Shown: positions 21,901 to 32,119 of the stretch, piece after piece
How the letters are laid out: the number at the start of each line of letters is the position of its first letter
Position numbering within the stretch: position 1 is the first letter of the stretch
Source of the DNA: Sphaerosporella brunnea
Taxonomy: Eukaryota > Ascomycota > Pezizomycetes > Pezizales > Pyronemataceae
Length of the DNA: 64,000 nt
Reading direction: 5' to 3'
NCBI GenBank assembly: GCA_008704415.1
Contig: VXIS01000077.1
Location: forward strand, 62,001-126,000
Program-made: the position numbers and the translations under genes
The notes under the pieces: generated by a model
What the model saw: the letters and a program-made list of their open reading frames with translations, nothing else
Database searches by the model: none
What the model was told of the DNA's origin: nothing

Positions 21901-22399
21901 TAGAATGTTGGCATCGGGGTCATCAATAATTCCACATATGTCCGGGATCTCGGCCTCTGGGCGGGTCTGGCGGAACTCGGATCTTTTCTCAGCGCCTACA
22001 ACCGTCCAGACGCCACTCTGGCTTGCTATATCGGCCTTTAAGGCGCTATTGGCACGGACGCGAGGTGCCACTTCCCTGCCACCTGGGGCCAGTGGTTTTC
22101 GGTGATGCTGTGACGCTGTGACGCCATCAATTTTCCCAGCGCGAACCCCCTAGTGGCGGTGTCATGATGCGAGCCACAGACTTAAAGCCGTGAGGTTTTG
22201 CTTAACGTCATGTGTATCATTGTTTGTTACATAGAGGAAGCCATATCCCTCTTCACGAGGTTGCGGGGTGATACTCTGACGCAACACAAGGCTTCCCCGC
22301 CCTTGCCAGATCTACCTGACCTCGCGGTTAGCGCAGGCATTCCGAGCACCAATTATCGTCGATGTATTCGATAGTGAAGCGAAATTATGTGTAGGGAGG

Positions 22400-22685
22400 C
22401 CTGCCTTGGGGTGGGCCTTCAACATGGACGTCCTAAGCTCTACAAAGGTTGGAGCGTGGCTGAACAGTGGCATCATGCTTTGAGACCTTTTTGTTTTCCT
22501 TTTTGCGCGCCTCCTACAGGGCGCAATTTCCTTAGCTCTTTCCGTAGTCCGTTTCCCGAGAAGAGCGGCAGGCCTCAGCAGTCGATTCTGCCGAAGTGGT
22601 AGCATAGTCTTTTATCTCTACTCAGAGTACATATGTCATGGCCGCAATCGGACGAATACAATATGATTAAAACAAAAAACAAAAT
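22400..22685 (+). mobile_element. 5'-truncated Tad1-type LINE, 3' end
   Basis: Begins inside the last codons of ORF2 (MDVLSSTKVGAW, stop TGA), then a 3' untranslated region with GGCCTCAG, CTGCCGAAG and GGTAGCATAGTCT, and ends CATGGCCGCAATCGGACG, AATACAATATGATTAAAAC. The same 3' region recurs at 44690-44972, and the terminal block also at 30075 (inverted) and 54885. Severe 5' truncation is typical of LINE insertion. Confidence 0.7.
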
Positions 22686-22689
22686 CCTG

Positions 22690-23837
22690 TATCAACAACG
22701 TTGCCCGTGACTACGACGCTATTATTGGATAGCCCTTTGCTTCCCCAAGGTGGTATAGATTGAAGTATTTGAGTCCTATACGGCAAAGAGAGAGCAATCT
22801 GTTGGTGGACACACCGCTTCGGCTCAGGATCTGGAGGTTTTGAGCTGAACGAATACTTCGGGAGCTTCACGGCCGGGATTCAAAGTCACCAGTTACCATA
22901 GGGTTTGTCTTTTTCAACACGTACCAAGATAAAGCAAGTTTTATCCACTCATCTATGCGGAGCTATGGGATTGCAGAGACTGAGCCAGTATTGTCAATAG
23001 CCAGTCTAATAAGTCAAAGCCAGGCTAAAGTTTGTACTTAGAATTGAACCTCGCAGCCGATTCAGCCAGGCTGTAGACACGTGATTGATTGATAGTGAAG
23101 CAGATGTGCAACTACTGATGATGCCAGAGGATCCGCCTCATGACCAGCCCCACTGTCAACACCAGTGCGCGGAGAAATGAGTGGTTAAAAAGCCTATAAC
23201 CCATAAGCGCCATGCTCCCTTTTCAAAAGCGCGGAGTGGGCTCGCAATTTGCACCTCCACAATGAGGATTGTCTGACTCGCTCCGTTCTTATGCGCAATC
23301 ACCAAGCTCAGGTTACAGATTTTGCGTAACATGCGAAGGCTGCCAATGAGGCGCGAAAACCGAACGGATCGGCGACGCAGAGCCGCAAAAACCACCGCTT
23401 CCTGCTAAGAACGCTATTCCCAGCGCTGGAGGTGGAATAGTCCGGCGGAATCAAAAAATACCAGCGCGACAAATGGTGCGTTGTTGAAAGTCAGAATCAG
23501 CAGAGTTGATTCTTGGTGGAACCACCTTATATACAGACAACGTCTCGAGGCAGCTGTCTGCGTAGGACGAATGTGACGTTCTTCGTTGCACCTGGTGGGT
23601 TGGTACATGAGGACCGTTTGACACACCAGCATGAACGCACCCTGTTTATAAAGGAGTGCGATGCCTGCCTACAATGCTGTGTTTGGGTTTCAGCTATCTG
23701 TGCCGTGCCTGATTGGCCCGCGCCAATTGTGCTCACTGCCGCAATGGCCAGGGGATGGTGGGATAAGGTTTCTTAAGCTTGGTTTCGCATTCAGACTTGC
23801 CTGTCAGCTATGCGAGTGACATTTAATTGTTGGCTAA
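22690..23837. other. Intergenic, no gene recognised
   Basis: Short frames on both strands without domain or homology. The stretch 22990-23070 contains CAGTATTGTCAATAGCCAGT, faintly like the ends of the short hAT families, but no partner end was found. Confidence 0.3.
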
Positions 23838-24683
23838 CCAAAGACTCATACAACTGACATCGCACTATCTTCCGTTACACTCCAACGTCGCTCTCAGCGT
23901 CTGAAGGCGAAGGGTGGCGTTGCCAAGAAGTCAACCAAGGCTGCCCGTACCATTAGGTACGGACTGACCCAGCAGCCAAGCTTCAACGACAACCTTCGCT
24001 GGACAACAGGTCGGTTCGAGAAGCTGCCTCAGGGCAGGCGTTTCTCCGGCCTGACTCGTCTCACAGTGCCTTGGTCAACAGAGTGGGTGGACATGCCAAA
24101 AGTCCTCGATGTGACTGCCAAGGCTTCGGCCAAGGTTCATGATGATCTCGAGGACGACAATGTCAACCATGAGCGCAGCGTCTCCCCTTCTTTGTACGAG
24201 GAGGACGAGGACGAGCAGTTCCTCGATGAGAGCACCGAGCCTCCGGCTGAGGTTGCGAATGATCTCGACGAATCTGATGACGAGCTGGCGCGTGCCATTG
24301 CTCTTTCTTTGAAGGAGGATGGAGAGGACGAGGAGCTCCTCCATGATAGCGCCGAGGCTGCGACGGAGGTTCTTAAGGACTCTGATATGTACGATGACGA
24401 GGACACCCAGTTCGTTGCTGATTTGGCCAGGGCGAAGGCTCAATCCATGATTGACTATCTGAGCCTGGAAGAGATCATGGTTCAGGAGAGGGAGGAGGCT
24501 GGCTATGCGTCTGAAGAAGACAGCGATTCTCTTGATGAGATTGTGTTGAACGGCGTTGTCACCACTGACTACCAACCCGATGAAGGCAATGATCTCGGGT
24601 TTGATGGAGCGAGGTTCGAGGAGGTGTGGGAAAGTGCGAGTGCGGAGGAGCGAGATGCTGAGGCTGGCTGGGGTATGGCTTAG
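23838..24683 (+). CDS. Acidic protein with ubiquitin-interacting motif
   Basis: The frame is open from 23838 to the TAG at 24681-24683. The first in-frame ATG is 24093, but about 85 codons before it read well (QRRSQRLKAKGGVAKKSTKA, TIRYGLTQQPSFNDNLRW, GRFEKLPQGRRFSGLTRL), so an upstream exon probably supplies the start. The C-terminal half is very acidic and contains SDDELARAIALSLKEDG, a good ubiquitin-interacting motif (acidic patch, L-x-x-A-I-x-x-S-L). The surrounding sequence is an internal duplication of about 45 residues (SLYEEDEDEQFLDES against SLKEDGEDEELLHDS), with the second unit ending ARAKAQSM, a degenerate repeat of the motif. A role in binding ubiquitinated proteins is inferred from the motif alone. 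A T-tract at 24700-24709 follows the stop. Confidence 0.65.
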   Translation, partial: PKTHTTDIALSSVTLQRRSQRLKAKGGVAKKSTKAARTIRYGLTQQPSFNDNLRWTTGRFEKLPQGRRFSGLTRLTVPWSTEWVDMPKVLDVTAKASAKVHDDLEDDNVNHERSVSPSLYEEDEDEQFLDESTEPPAEVANDLDESDDELARAIALSLKEDGEDEELLHDSAEAATEVLKDSDMYDDEDTQFVADLARAKAQSMIDYLSLEEIMVQEREEAGYASEEDSDSLDEIVLNGVVTTDYQPDEGNDLGFDGARFEEVWESASAEERDAEAGWGMA

Positions 24684-25522
24684 AAAATGTGGATACTTGT
24701 TTTTTTTTTCTCGTTTTTCCGGCGTTCATCGTGATAGTGATTTCTGCGGCTCCTCGGTTTTCTATGATGTGTTTGTCTGCTGTGATCACTTTCCGACTTC
24801 AGAGCGGGGTAGAGGAATAGCGGTGACATGGACCTGGAAGCCATGTGGACACTCGCATATCGATTCTCTTATTATTAGTACGCCGCATAACCCGCCTCTT
24901 CCACTGTCTTGGCTGACCCATTGACGACTGTTCAACAACTGACAGACGACCGAAGGTCAACTGATTGTAGAAAGTTCATCTTGATTGCCACCGAAAATGG
25001 TCACACCCGCAGCAAGATGTGAATGCAGGTACGCCGCGGGAATGAGCATCAAAGCGGCATCTATTGGAAGGGACGCACAAGTATTGGTAGACTAGGTTCG
25101 CTCTACCCCACGACGTCCAGTCTGCGGGGCCGTGCCATGATATCGTCCCGCTCATTGGTGCCACCTATGTGCAATCCAACAAACCATTTTTACAGTGACG
25201 GGCGTGTTTCAGTGAAGACTGAGTGACACAATGTTGTGAGATAGTATGGGGTGATATTCAGTGAAGCCATAATATATTGTTCAGCGTCCCAAGCAAAACC
25301 ATCGCCGCACACCCCAACCGGTTGAAAACCCCGGCATCGAGGGTTTTTGGAAGGTGACCAGCAGCTCACCCGGCCACTGCGTTACACGTTTATCCACTGT
25401 GCCGCCGCCACAGCAATCCATCCAGTGTCGGACTGCGAAGCGAACAACCACAGTCTTGTGTTTGAGCTATATACGGTTGATTAATGCTTGCTGTCCGCCG
25501 GATTTGAACGCTGGTTTACTCA
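24684..25522. other. Intergenic; T-tract just after the UIM gene
   Basis: T-tract at 24700-24709 followed by CTCGTTTTTCC, within 30 bases of the stop codon of the preceding gene. No further gene recognised up to 25522. Confidence 0.4.
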
Positions 25523-25530
25523 GTCACGAC

Positions 25531-25977
25531 CGGGGTTGTCAGCAGCCGGGCGAAATAGCCAGCGTTTGCGCGGCTGGCTTCATAGCCCAGCCAGCCGCGT
25601 CTGCCGGCCGGCCGGGCTGCAACGGCTGCATCATCGAGTGAGCGATATACTAGTACTCCACGGTCATATTATCGAAGCGTGCGCCTGCCTGCATCACTGG
25701 AATGCGGAGCATGAACAGTAGACCGCAACATGGTGGAATCTTTCTTTGCCCGCCGGCGTTGTCTCTTAATCTGTCTTCCTCTCCCGCCCACATTGTCTCT
25801 TAATCTGCCTTTTTTATTTTCAACGCGAATGCCATCTATCCGCAGTAGCAAACACACCGTGAAGAAGCCGGCTGCAGCCGTGCGATGGCGGCAGCCCAGG
25901 TAGCCCAGCCCGCCTGCCAATGCAGCCATTCGAAGCCCAGCCCAGTCGCGCCGGCCGGCCGGCTACTGACAACCCGG
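25531..25977 (+). mobile_element. Short non-autonomous hAT element (family D)
   Basis: Terminal inverted repeats CGGGGTTGTCAGCAGCCGG and (on the other strand) CCGGGTTGTCAGTAGCCGG. Perfect 8-bp target duplication GTCACGAC at 25523-25530 and 25978-25985. The 447-bp interior has GC-rich GCCAGCC/GGCCGG subterminal repeats and no coding capacity. Composition resembles the element at 11477, but the termini differ. Confidence 0.85.
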
Positions 25978-26043
25978 GTCACGACTGGCACCGCAGCGAC
26001 GCCTCACGACAGGTAGCATGCCTATCCACTCTACCGCATGAAC

Positions 26044-26816
26044 TGTCACACCCTAAACTGTGACATTGGGATTCTATAAGAATGGTACCTTTATAATAAT
26101 TGAATAGTATCAAGATGCAAGCTTAATCAGACTGCCTGGGTGGCCCCTCCCGATCCGCACCCAGAACAAACAGCCTTTGAGGAGCCGGGACAACGCCCCG
26201 ATCGGGCCCGACCGCACCTTGGGTCTGGACGCTGACCAATTCAAGTGCCGCGCGTACGATGAGACCCCAGACCAATTATAATGACCGGCACACGGAGTCG
26301 GCGGTTGCTGAGTTGGGAGACTAGGAACAACGAGTGCCGAGGACCACACGAGGGCCACGATCTGAGAGGCTAGAAACACTATTCGTCAGAAGACGAAGGA
26401 ATGTCCCAACGGGATACTGACCTAGATGTTAGTACCAAGCAAGTGGCTTGGTCTCGCTGTCGACAAACGGACTGGTCCGGGTGTTGCAAGAGTGACATCG
26501 CTGGGGTGGCCACCCCGCCGCGTGCCTACCGTTAGGTGCTGAAGTCGGTTTGGTGAGTCGGCAGCGAGGACCCGTTGGGCGTTCTATGAGCACAAAGCAT
26601 TCGAGGATGAATGAAGAGTGAAGGACGAAGGATTATGAACGAACGGGGCGACGAGCTTGTATACAAGGCGAGCCGCCACACCTCACCGGCGATTAGGTCG
26701 CGCACTCCAAGCTGCCGGATACGAGGGCAACCTGCAAGGCATCGGAGTGGATTACCGACAGTACGAGGATAAAGGCCAGCTGATAAGGGTGGAGTCCTAT
26801 ATGCAGAATCTAGTCA
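26044..26816 (+). repeat. Candidate LTR or LTR remnant
   Basis: Starts with TGTCACACCCTAAACTGTGA, whose 7-base arms TGTCACA and TGTGACA form an inverted repeat, as is common at the 5' edge of fungal Gypsy LTRs. AT-rich sequence (CTTTATAATAATTGAATAG) follows. The right end is a guess: a CA at 26815-26816 is followed by CTGGTGTGGGTG, which could be a primer-binding site. No second LTR, no gag-pol sequence and no secure target duplication were seen. Confidence 0.3.
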
Positions 26817-27141
26817 CTGGTGTGGGTGTCGTGTTCATATGGCGTGCTTCCTCGGTATGACTCGACAGGAGAAACTCTGACGACGCATTGATTGCAGTTA
26901 AATGACCCACAAGCAAAGAATGATTGCGTGCTTCATGCATGAGCGATTTCTCTGACCACGTATGAGCACACCCTCAGCGGTGGCAGGATTTATCAACAAA
27001 GTGCAGGGTCAGAGGGATTCCCACTGACTCTCAGCTTGACCGTCGACGAGAGACAAATCCCCAGCAACTAGCTGATTGCTGTCAAGGGGTTACAAATGGC
27101 GGACAGGCAACTGGAACCACAATCGTCCACTTGGTACATGA

Positions 27142-27693
27142 TTATATTTGATGGCGACGACTATTGACGCGGCGGTGTCCTAGCCAGAAACCCCCAAGAC
27201 CCAGTAACACTTCAATATTCGGTTTCTGCTCACCCAATGAAGTGGAGGAAATTGCGGAGGTCTTGGTGTAGGTGTTGTGACCAGCTGGCCAGTCCTTGCT
27301 GGATGTGAACACTAAAGACGCAGAAGATCTAATAAGCCCTTCCCGCTGCAATCACAATCAACACAAATTCGAACTCACCATTTCACGATAGGTCTGAGTG
27401 TATTGGATATTATTTTTGTCGGGAACCGCGGCAGACCAACCGCGGTGTGCTTCGGAAGCCGTTGCCCAGAACTGAATGTCAAAGACCCAACAGAATAGCT
27501 GCCACACCAGCCAGCGATCTGTCGGGCTTTCGGGTCCAACATGCACCTTCTCTTTGTTTGTTTCAAGAACGGCGCGTGTGTCTATGCGGTGTGAGCGCAT
27601 ATAAGCTGTGATATGCGGGGAAATAATTGGGACCGCGTTCGCATGTATTTCGTTGGGTTGAAAGACAAAATGAATGATCAACAGCCGTGGCAT
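27142..27693 (-). CDS. Two-exon hypothetical protein
   Basis: On the minus strand, exon 1 (27693-27379) encodes ITAYMRSHRIDTRAVLETNK, PTDRWLVWQLFCWVFDIQFW and QYTQTYREM. At 27378 a GTGAGT donor starts a 33-nt segment ending TTGCAG at 27346. Exon 2 continues in phase with REGLIRSSASLVFTSSKDW and NIEVLLGLGGFWLGHRRV to a TAA at 27142. Two frames meeting exactly at good splice signals argue for a real or recently real gene, although 33 nt is unusually short for a fungal intron and no CTNAC branch site is visible. The 5' end is uncertain, and no domain is recognised. Confidence 0.4.
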
Positions 27694-28036
27694 CAGATGG
27701 GTCTGTCACTATTTGCGAATATTGGGTTGACGCGGCCTTCTCATTGCGAAGCTGTAGGGACCAGGTCGAAGCCCAATAGGCGATCAAAGGTTTACCGATT
27801 ATCGACCGGCATTGCAGCTGGAATATATCTACATACTGATACACATACCATCCAAACCGCGGCGAGCATCATTTGGAACTTTAGGTTACCTGCAGGTGTA
27901 ATCCTAGTTGGCTTCACCTTGCGCATACGGTATTCGGTATGCAACCACTTCCTATGAGCTTTGTAGACACCTCAGGCTGCTGAATAGAGATCCACGCGGA
28001 TAATGGACGCCGTCGTGTGGCGGCACACGGACGGCG

Positions 28037-28402
28037 GTGTTGTGGGTGCGATGGAGCAGCGTTGGAACATACAGCATTCGGTCCTCGGTGCCAGGAGAAG
28101 GAAAATACATTAACGATGTTATATATAACTCCTCCATGCAGGACGGCGAAGCGCCGCAAAGTGAGCGGCCTGGCAACAAGACAGTTAATGACTACGAGGC
28201 GGTGTATCTTGCATTCATCGACACATTCACAAAGAAGGTGAGGTCATACAAGGAAGCAACTAAATATTTAGGAACCCCAACGGCACTCTTGGCCCCGCGC
28301 ACACAGTTGTTCCCTGATAAAGCAAGCAACCCACTAATAGAAAGCTTTGACTTCACAGGGGCGGGCAGCTGGAGAGCGCGGCGTAGTGGAGAGCGCGGGT
28401 GA
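28037..28402 (+). CDS. Hypothetical protein, coding-like frame
   Basis: A 121-codon frame with amino-acid usage unlike a random frame: INDVIYNSSMQDGEAPQ, NDYEAVYLAFIDTFTKKVRS, YKEATKYLGTPTALLAP and FPDKASNPLIESFDF. The middle looks helical. No ATG gives a convincing start in good context (an initial TTG is the frame limit). The last 20 codons run into GC-rich sequence next to a tandem array, so the true end may be earlier. Unrecognised. Confidence 0.3.
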   Translation: MLWVRWSSVGTYSIRSSVPGEGKYINDVIYNSSMQDGEAPQSERPGNKTVNDYEAVYLAFIDTFTKKVRSYKEATKYLGTPTALLAPRTQLFPDKASNPLIESFDFTGAGSWRARRSGERG

Positions 28403-28429
28403 GCATGAGGTGGGTAATTTGTCACCTCA

Positions 28430-28760
28430 ATCCCTAACTCAATTGGATGAAAACTGACCGAGCTGTGCTAGAAGAAGCGTACTCAAAACAGAGGTTCAGC
28501 ACACGGCTCAGCATGACAGCATGAGGTGCAGCTTCAATCTCCAAGTGAATTGAATGAAAACTGGCAAAGTTATGGCCGGAGAGGTGTACTCAGAACATAG
28601 AGGCTCGGCGCAGGACTCGGCGTGGGACGCGAGGCGGGGTTCGGGGGCTTTGGAGCGTGAAGGGTTGAGAAATCAGCCATCCGGAGAAGCATACTCAGAG
28701 CATGGAGGTTCGGTGCGAGGCTAGGCGTAGGACGCGGCGCCGGTTATTGGAGCGTACAGC
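28430..28760 (+). repeat. Tandem repeat, about 105-109-bp unit
   Basis: Three degenerate copies marked by GTACTCAAAACAGAGGTTCA (about 28478), GTACTCAGAACATAGAGGCT (about 28587) and ATACTCAGAGCATGGAGGTT (about 28691). The first two also share an upstream GAATGAAAACTG-like segment, and the last two a downstream GGCGT-GGACGCG block. Confidence 0.6.
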
Positions 28761-29313
28761 AGTCATGCCCGTGGACCGCGTGTACCTGACGTCGCTGCGC
28801 GCCACCACTACATATCACTCGATCTGCCATTAACCGCCCACCCCCGATCTGAATTTGTAGTGCATCCTGTAGCCGTCGAGCCTGCGCGTCCATGAAGACT
28901 CAGACAATGCCGGTCGTTGTGCACGAGGCGGTGAAACAACCAGCGCCGATGGATGAACCTATCAAGAGCGCTCGGAGTGGCCATGAGCAGTGGAGGGTGT
29001 TGAATCGGAGATTGGAGCTCCTCTTCGGTCCTCTCAGACTTATCCGACTCATGTGCGCAGTTTATACTGTGATAGATAATTTACATTGCCCTGCCAGAAC
29101 GTAAAAACGTGATTTTATATTGCGGACTCGAGCTTTAGCTCACGTTCATGCTGCTCTGACTCGGGCTTACGAGTAGACCGGGAAAATATCACCAGCAGAC
29201 TCACTCGACTCGGCGATACCTCCATGACGCGGAGTGATGGTCAGTGAAGCTACTTTGCGTGTGGGTCACCGCAGTGATTTTGCCTGGCTGTAGAACGAAC
29301 GCACGATGAAAAC

Positions 29314-29856
29314 ATGGCGAACAACCCCCCGAACAACGTCTGGAATATCGAAAACCCGAACAACATAAACATCAACAACAGAATCAACAACAGCAACAAC
29401 TGTCCGCCCGCGCCCCCCGCAGTGCCCGCGCTCAACCCTCTGCCGGCCCCCATAGTGCCCCCGAACAACAATCCACCCCCTCCACCCCCTGCACCCCTTC
29501 CACTCCCTGCACAAGCTCCTCCCCGCCCAGTTCAACTCCGGGTTCTGCATTTTGCGATCGGTCCGATCGGGGAGATTCTGTACGAGGGGGAGTTTCCGTT
29601 CCTGGTTCGGCCGGGACTTACGTGGATGGACCTGGCCATGCCATGTGCCCATGCCCGTGGCGTCCCGGCCAACCAGCTGGCCGGAGGCACGTGGCTCTTC
29701 GTGCACCTGCACAGTGGGGGTTTGAAAACATCGCACGTCCTCGACTGGGAGGGGCCGGTGAACGGCCTCCCTGAGAACGCCGGCGAGTTGCAGCAGTTGC
29801 TTTTCGATGTGGCAAATTTCTCGCCCGCCGTTCAGAAGCTTTTGATCACGAGATGA
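29314..29856 (+). CDS. N- and P-rich orphan protein, intact
   Basis: Uninterrupted 180-codon frame from ATG 29314 to TGA 29854-29856. Residues 1-30 are asparagine-rich (NIENPNNININNRINNSNN), 31-70 proline-rich (PPPPPPAPLPLPAQAPPRP), and 71-180 look like a folded domain: LRVLHFAIGPIGEILYEGEF, TWMDLAMPCAHARGV, GTWLFVHLHSGG and NAGELQQLLFDVANF. No signal peptide or membrane span, and no recognised family. A T-tract (29864-29891) begins 8 bases after the stop. The next element downstream, on the opposite strand, is a LINE whose tail ends near 30074. Clear coding bias makes this one of the best gene calls in the window; the function is unknown. Confidence 0.65.
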   Translation: MANNPPNNVWNIENPNNININNRINNSNNCPPAPPAVPALNPLPAPIVPPNNNPPPPPPAPLPLPAQAPPRPVQLRVLHFAIGPIGEILYEGEFPFLVRPGLTWMDLAMPCAHARGVPANQLAGGTWLFVHLHSGGLKTSHVLDWEGPVNGLPENAGELQQLLFDVANFSPAVQKLLITR

Positions 29857-29863
29857 TCAACCA

Positions 29864-30055
29864 TGTTTTTTTTGTTTTTTTTTTTTTTTTCTCGAAGGGC
29901 CGATGTGGAGGGTGGACATGGTGGGGGGGAACCGGAATTTTTTTTTTTTCTCTTTTCAAGGTGGTGGACGGTTGGGGAGGGGCGTCATTACGGGTGAAAG
30001 GATTGTTTTTTTCTCTCTGGTCCGGGTGCCGGGTGAAATGAATTTTTTTTTTCCT
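29864..30055 (+). promoter_or_regulatory. T-tracts downstream of orphan gene
   Basis: Runs of T at 29864-29891, 29938-29950 and 30040-30052 on the coding strand, directly after the stop codon of the N/P-rich gene. A role in 3'-end formation is inferred from recurrence after other genes here. Part could instead be the target-site end of the inverted LINE that follows. Confidence 0.4.
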
Positions 30056-30074
30056 GTTCGACTGATCCTCGTCT

Positions 30075-31260
30075 CTTTTTTGTTATAATCGTATTGCATT
30101 CGGCCGCTTGCGGCCATGGCATATCTAGAATACAGGATCAGCGCCGTCCCTACGTGCGCTGCCTACTGTGGGGTCCGCTCATCTGAGACAAGCAAAGAAA
30201 ACAAGGAAAAAAGCGTAGCTTCGGCAAAGGAGATAGATTTAGGCCGCAATCAGCCGCATTCAAGCCTGCGACCACATTCTCATGTTCATGCCTCTCAAGA
30301 GGGCCATCACCGCCTGTATGCAGCGCTCGTCAGCCGCTAGGTCCCTGACCATCATGTTCGTTTTCCGCCTCCGCTTGCCCGCTTTGCGCGTCGCCGCGTC
30401 CACCGTCCCCCACAGGGTTATCTGCTCGTCGCGCCACCGTCGACACGTCTTGAACGGGTGGTTCCGCGTCTGCGACGGTTTCGGCTGGCACAACCAGCAC
30501 CTGTCGTTCGCACGTCGTCCGATCCGATGTGGATACGGGCCTGTCAAAGTTTTCTGCAGTCGCAGCTGAAAGAAGCGTGCCGCCAATACCTTTCTGGTCG
30601 TGAATGCGGCTTTGTTGCGTCTGGGCGGTTTGTAGCAGCTACTCTTGGACCGGCAATGCTCGGCAAGCCATCGGTCGCGATCTTGACGTTTGGCCTCCGT
30701 GCTAGCCCTGGCCATGTAGGCCAGCGACGTGGTGGCGAGCACCTCGGGGGCTTTGGACGGCGATTGGCTGCTGGCGGCTCCCTTGGCAACCTTGTCGGCT
30801 TGCTCGTTACCGGGGACGTCCTTGTGGCGTGGCGTTCATTGAAACTCCGTGGTGCAGCCTGCGTCTAAGACGGATTTCTCTGCTCACGCGATCCTGGGGA
30901 CGATCCACTGACCCGGTAACGCGGATGGTGCCGGTCGACGTCGCTGTCGTTGACGTTGTCATTTCCCGGAGCCAGTGCAGGGCAAGCTTCAGGCTGGCTG
31001 CGATCCCGAATAGCTCGGCATCGTCAGCCTCCTTGTTGGAGCCGACGTAGTTGGCGGTTCCGAGCACTGGCGGCTTTGGCCTCCATGCGTGTCCGCGGCG
31101 CAGGCGCAGCGCTCCTCCTCGAGCCTGGATCCTTCCGTATAGACTGCGGTGGCGTCGCTCGTCGGTTCCTGCCACCTCCTAGCCTCCCGAATGGCGTCCT
31201 CTTCCAACTCGATGACCACGCGGCCACGCGGGATGTTGCATATGGCCACATTGGGTTCGA
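30075..31260 (-). mobile_element. 5'-truncated Tad1-type LINE with RNase H and ORF2 tail
   Basis: Read on the minus strand. An RNase H start (DATAVYTEGSRLEEERC, with the D of the canonical YTDGS replaced by E) is followed in shifted frames by ADDAELFGIAASLKLALHW. The ORF2 C-terminus follows: DRWLAEHCRSKSSCYKPPRR, ARFFQLRLQKTLTGPYPHR, NDRCWLCQPKPSQTRNHPF and AADERCIQAVMALLRG. The 3' end has a perfect GGCCGC-AA-GCGGCC hairpin (30102-30115) and an A-rich tail near 30074. Frameshifts in the RNase H part show it is dead. RNase H and the zinc knuckle are standard for Tad1-clade elements. Confidence 0.75.
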
Positions 31261-31314
31261 TCGCGGTTGGCTGGCCTGGGATTACGGACCCTGGTCTCTA
31301 CTCCTTGCCATGTG

Positions 31315-31390
31315 TAATCCGTCTTGGTTCCGAGTATTCCAGAAATAACGGTCATTTGGCTAAAACCTACGTTTCCTAAAGTGGTAGTGG
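31315..31390 (+). repeat. Harbinger-like terminal repeat, copy 3
   Basis: AATCCGTCTTGGTTCCGAG, then ATAACGGTCATTTGGCTAAA and TTTCCTAAAGTGG align with the copies at 1-93 (inverted) and 6586-6670. The outermost GGGCC is degraded. No partner end found. Confidence 0.4.
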
Positions 31391-31483
31391 ATGACATCCC
31401 GTAACAATTTATACCAGGACAAATAGATTTTGTCACATAGGATAAATCCGTCGTAACGCCACCTGCGTCATCGTCACGGTGAC

Positions 31484-31640
31484 AGCGGTCCCAATAGTCT
31501 GGGCGCCCACCAGTCCCAGCGGGGTACAACAGATTGGGTCAGGTCGTGCCGATGGTTGGTGCAGCCTGATAGGTTCGGGCCAATATCCACAAAGCCTGGA
31601 TATCTGATAGGTGCCGCCCACCTGGGCCCGGTTATCGAGG
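31484..31640 (+). mobile_element. Short hAT-type element family B, left-end fragment (copy G)
   Basis: CAGCGGTCCCAATAGTCTGG, then GGGTCAGGTCG, GATAGGTTCGGGCC and GGATATCTGATAGGTGCCG, in the order seen in complete copies. The right part cannot be followed beyond about 31640. Confidence 0.55.
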
Positions 31641-32119
31641 TCGACGCTTCCTCACGTGATGCTCACAAAGCTAAACGTCCCTTCAAGCCCGAGAATTGCG
31701 TTTGCACTCGATCAAAGCTTTGCTGGACGAGCATGCTTTTGGTGTGTCGGATTGTTCGATCCTCAGTTATGCCCACACTGCTTGGCCTGAATAAATTGCA
31801 CGGGGAGAGATGACGGGCGGTAGTGCAGCTGGGTAGTAGGATGAACTCAAGCGTTGATTCACAGATAGCACTGCTATTACTTCAGCCCGTACCATATACA
31901 ATTCTTAACAGTCTATCACCTGGCACTACGCTCGTCCATGGCTTCGCTGCAGATCCAGCAGAAATCTGTGACCCTGAAGATATATTGGCGCACCGTGTGG
32001 TTACCGCAAACACAGCAGTAGCATTCAGCAATAACATGAACAACGTAAACAGATGACACCACAAACTCCGTATCAGCTATCTGTGATCTGACCGGATGCC
32101 GAATGATGAAACGATCGCA

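Noticed and set aside
26039..26640. TGAAC at both sides as a solo-LTR target duplication
   Set aside because: A 5-base match over 600 bases is easily chance, and the right boundary would end in TA rather than CA.
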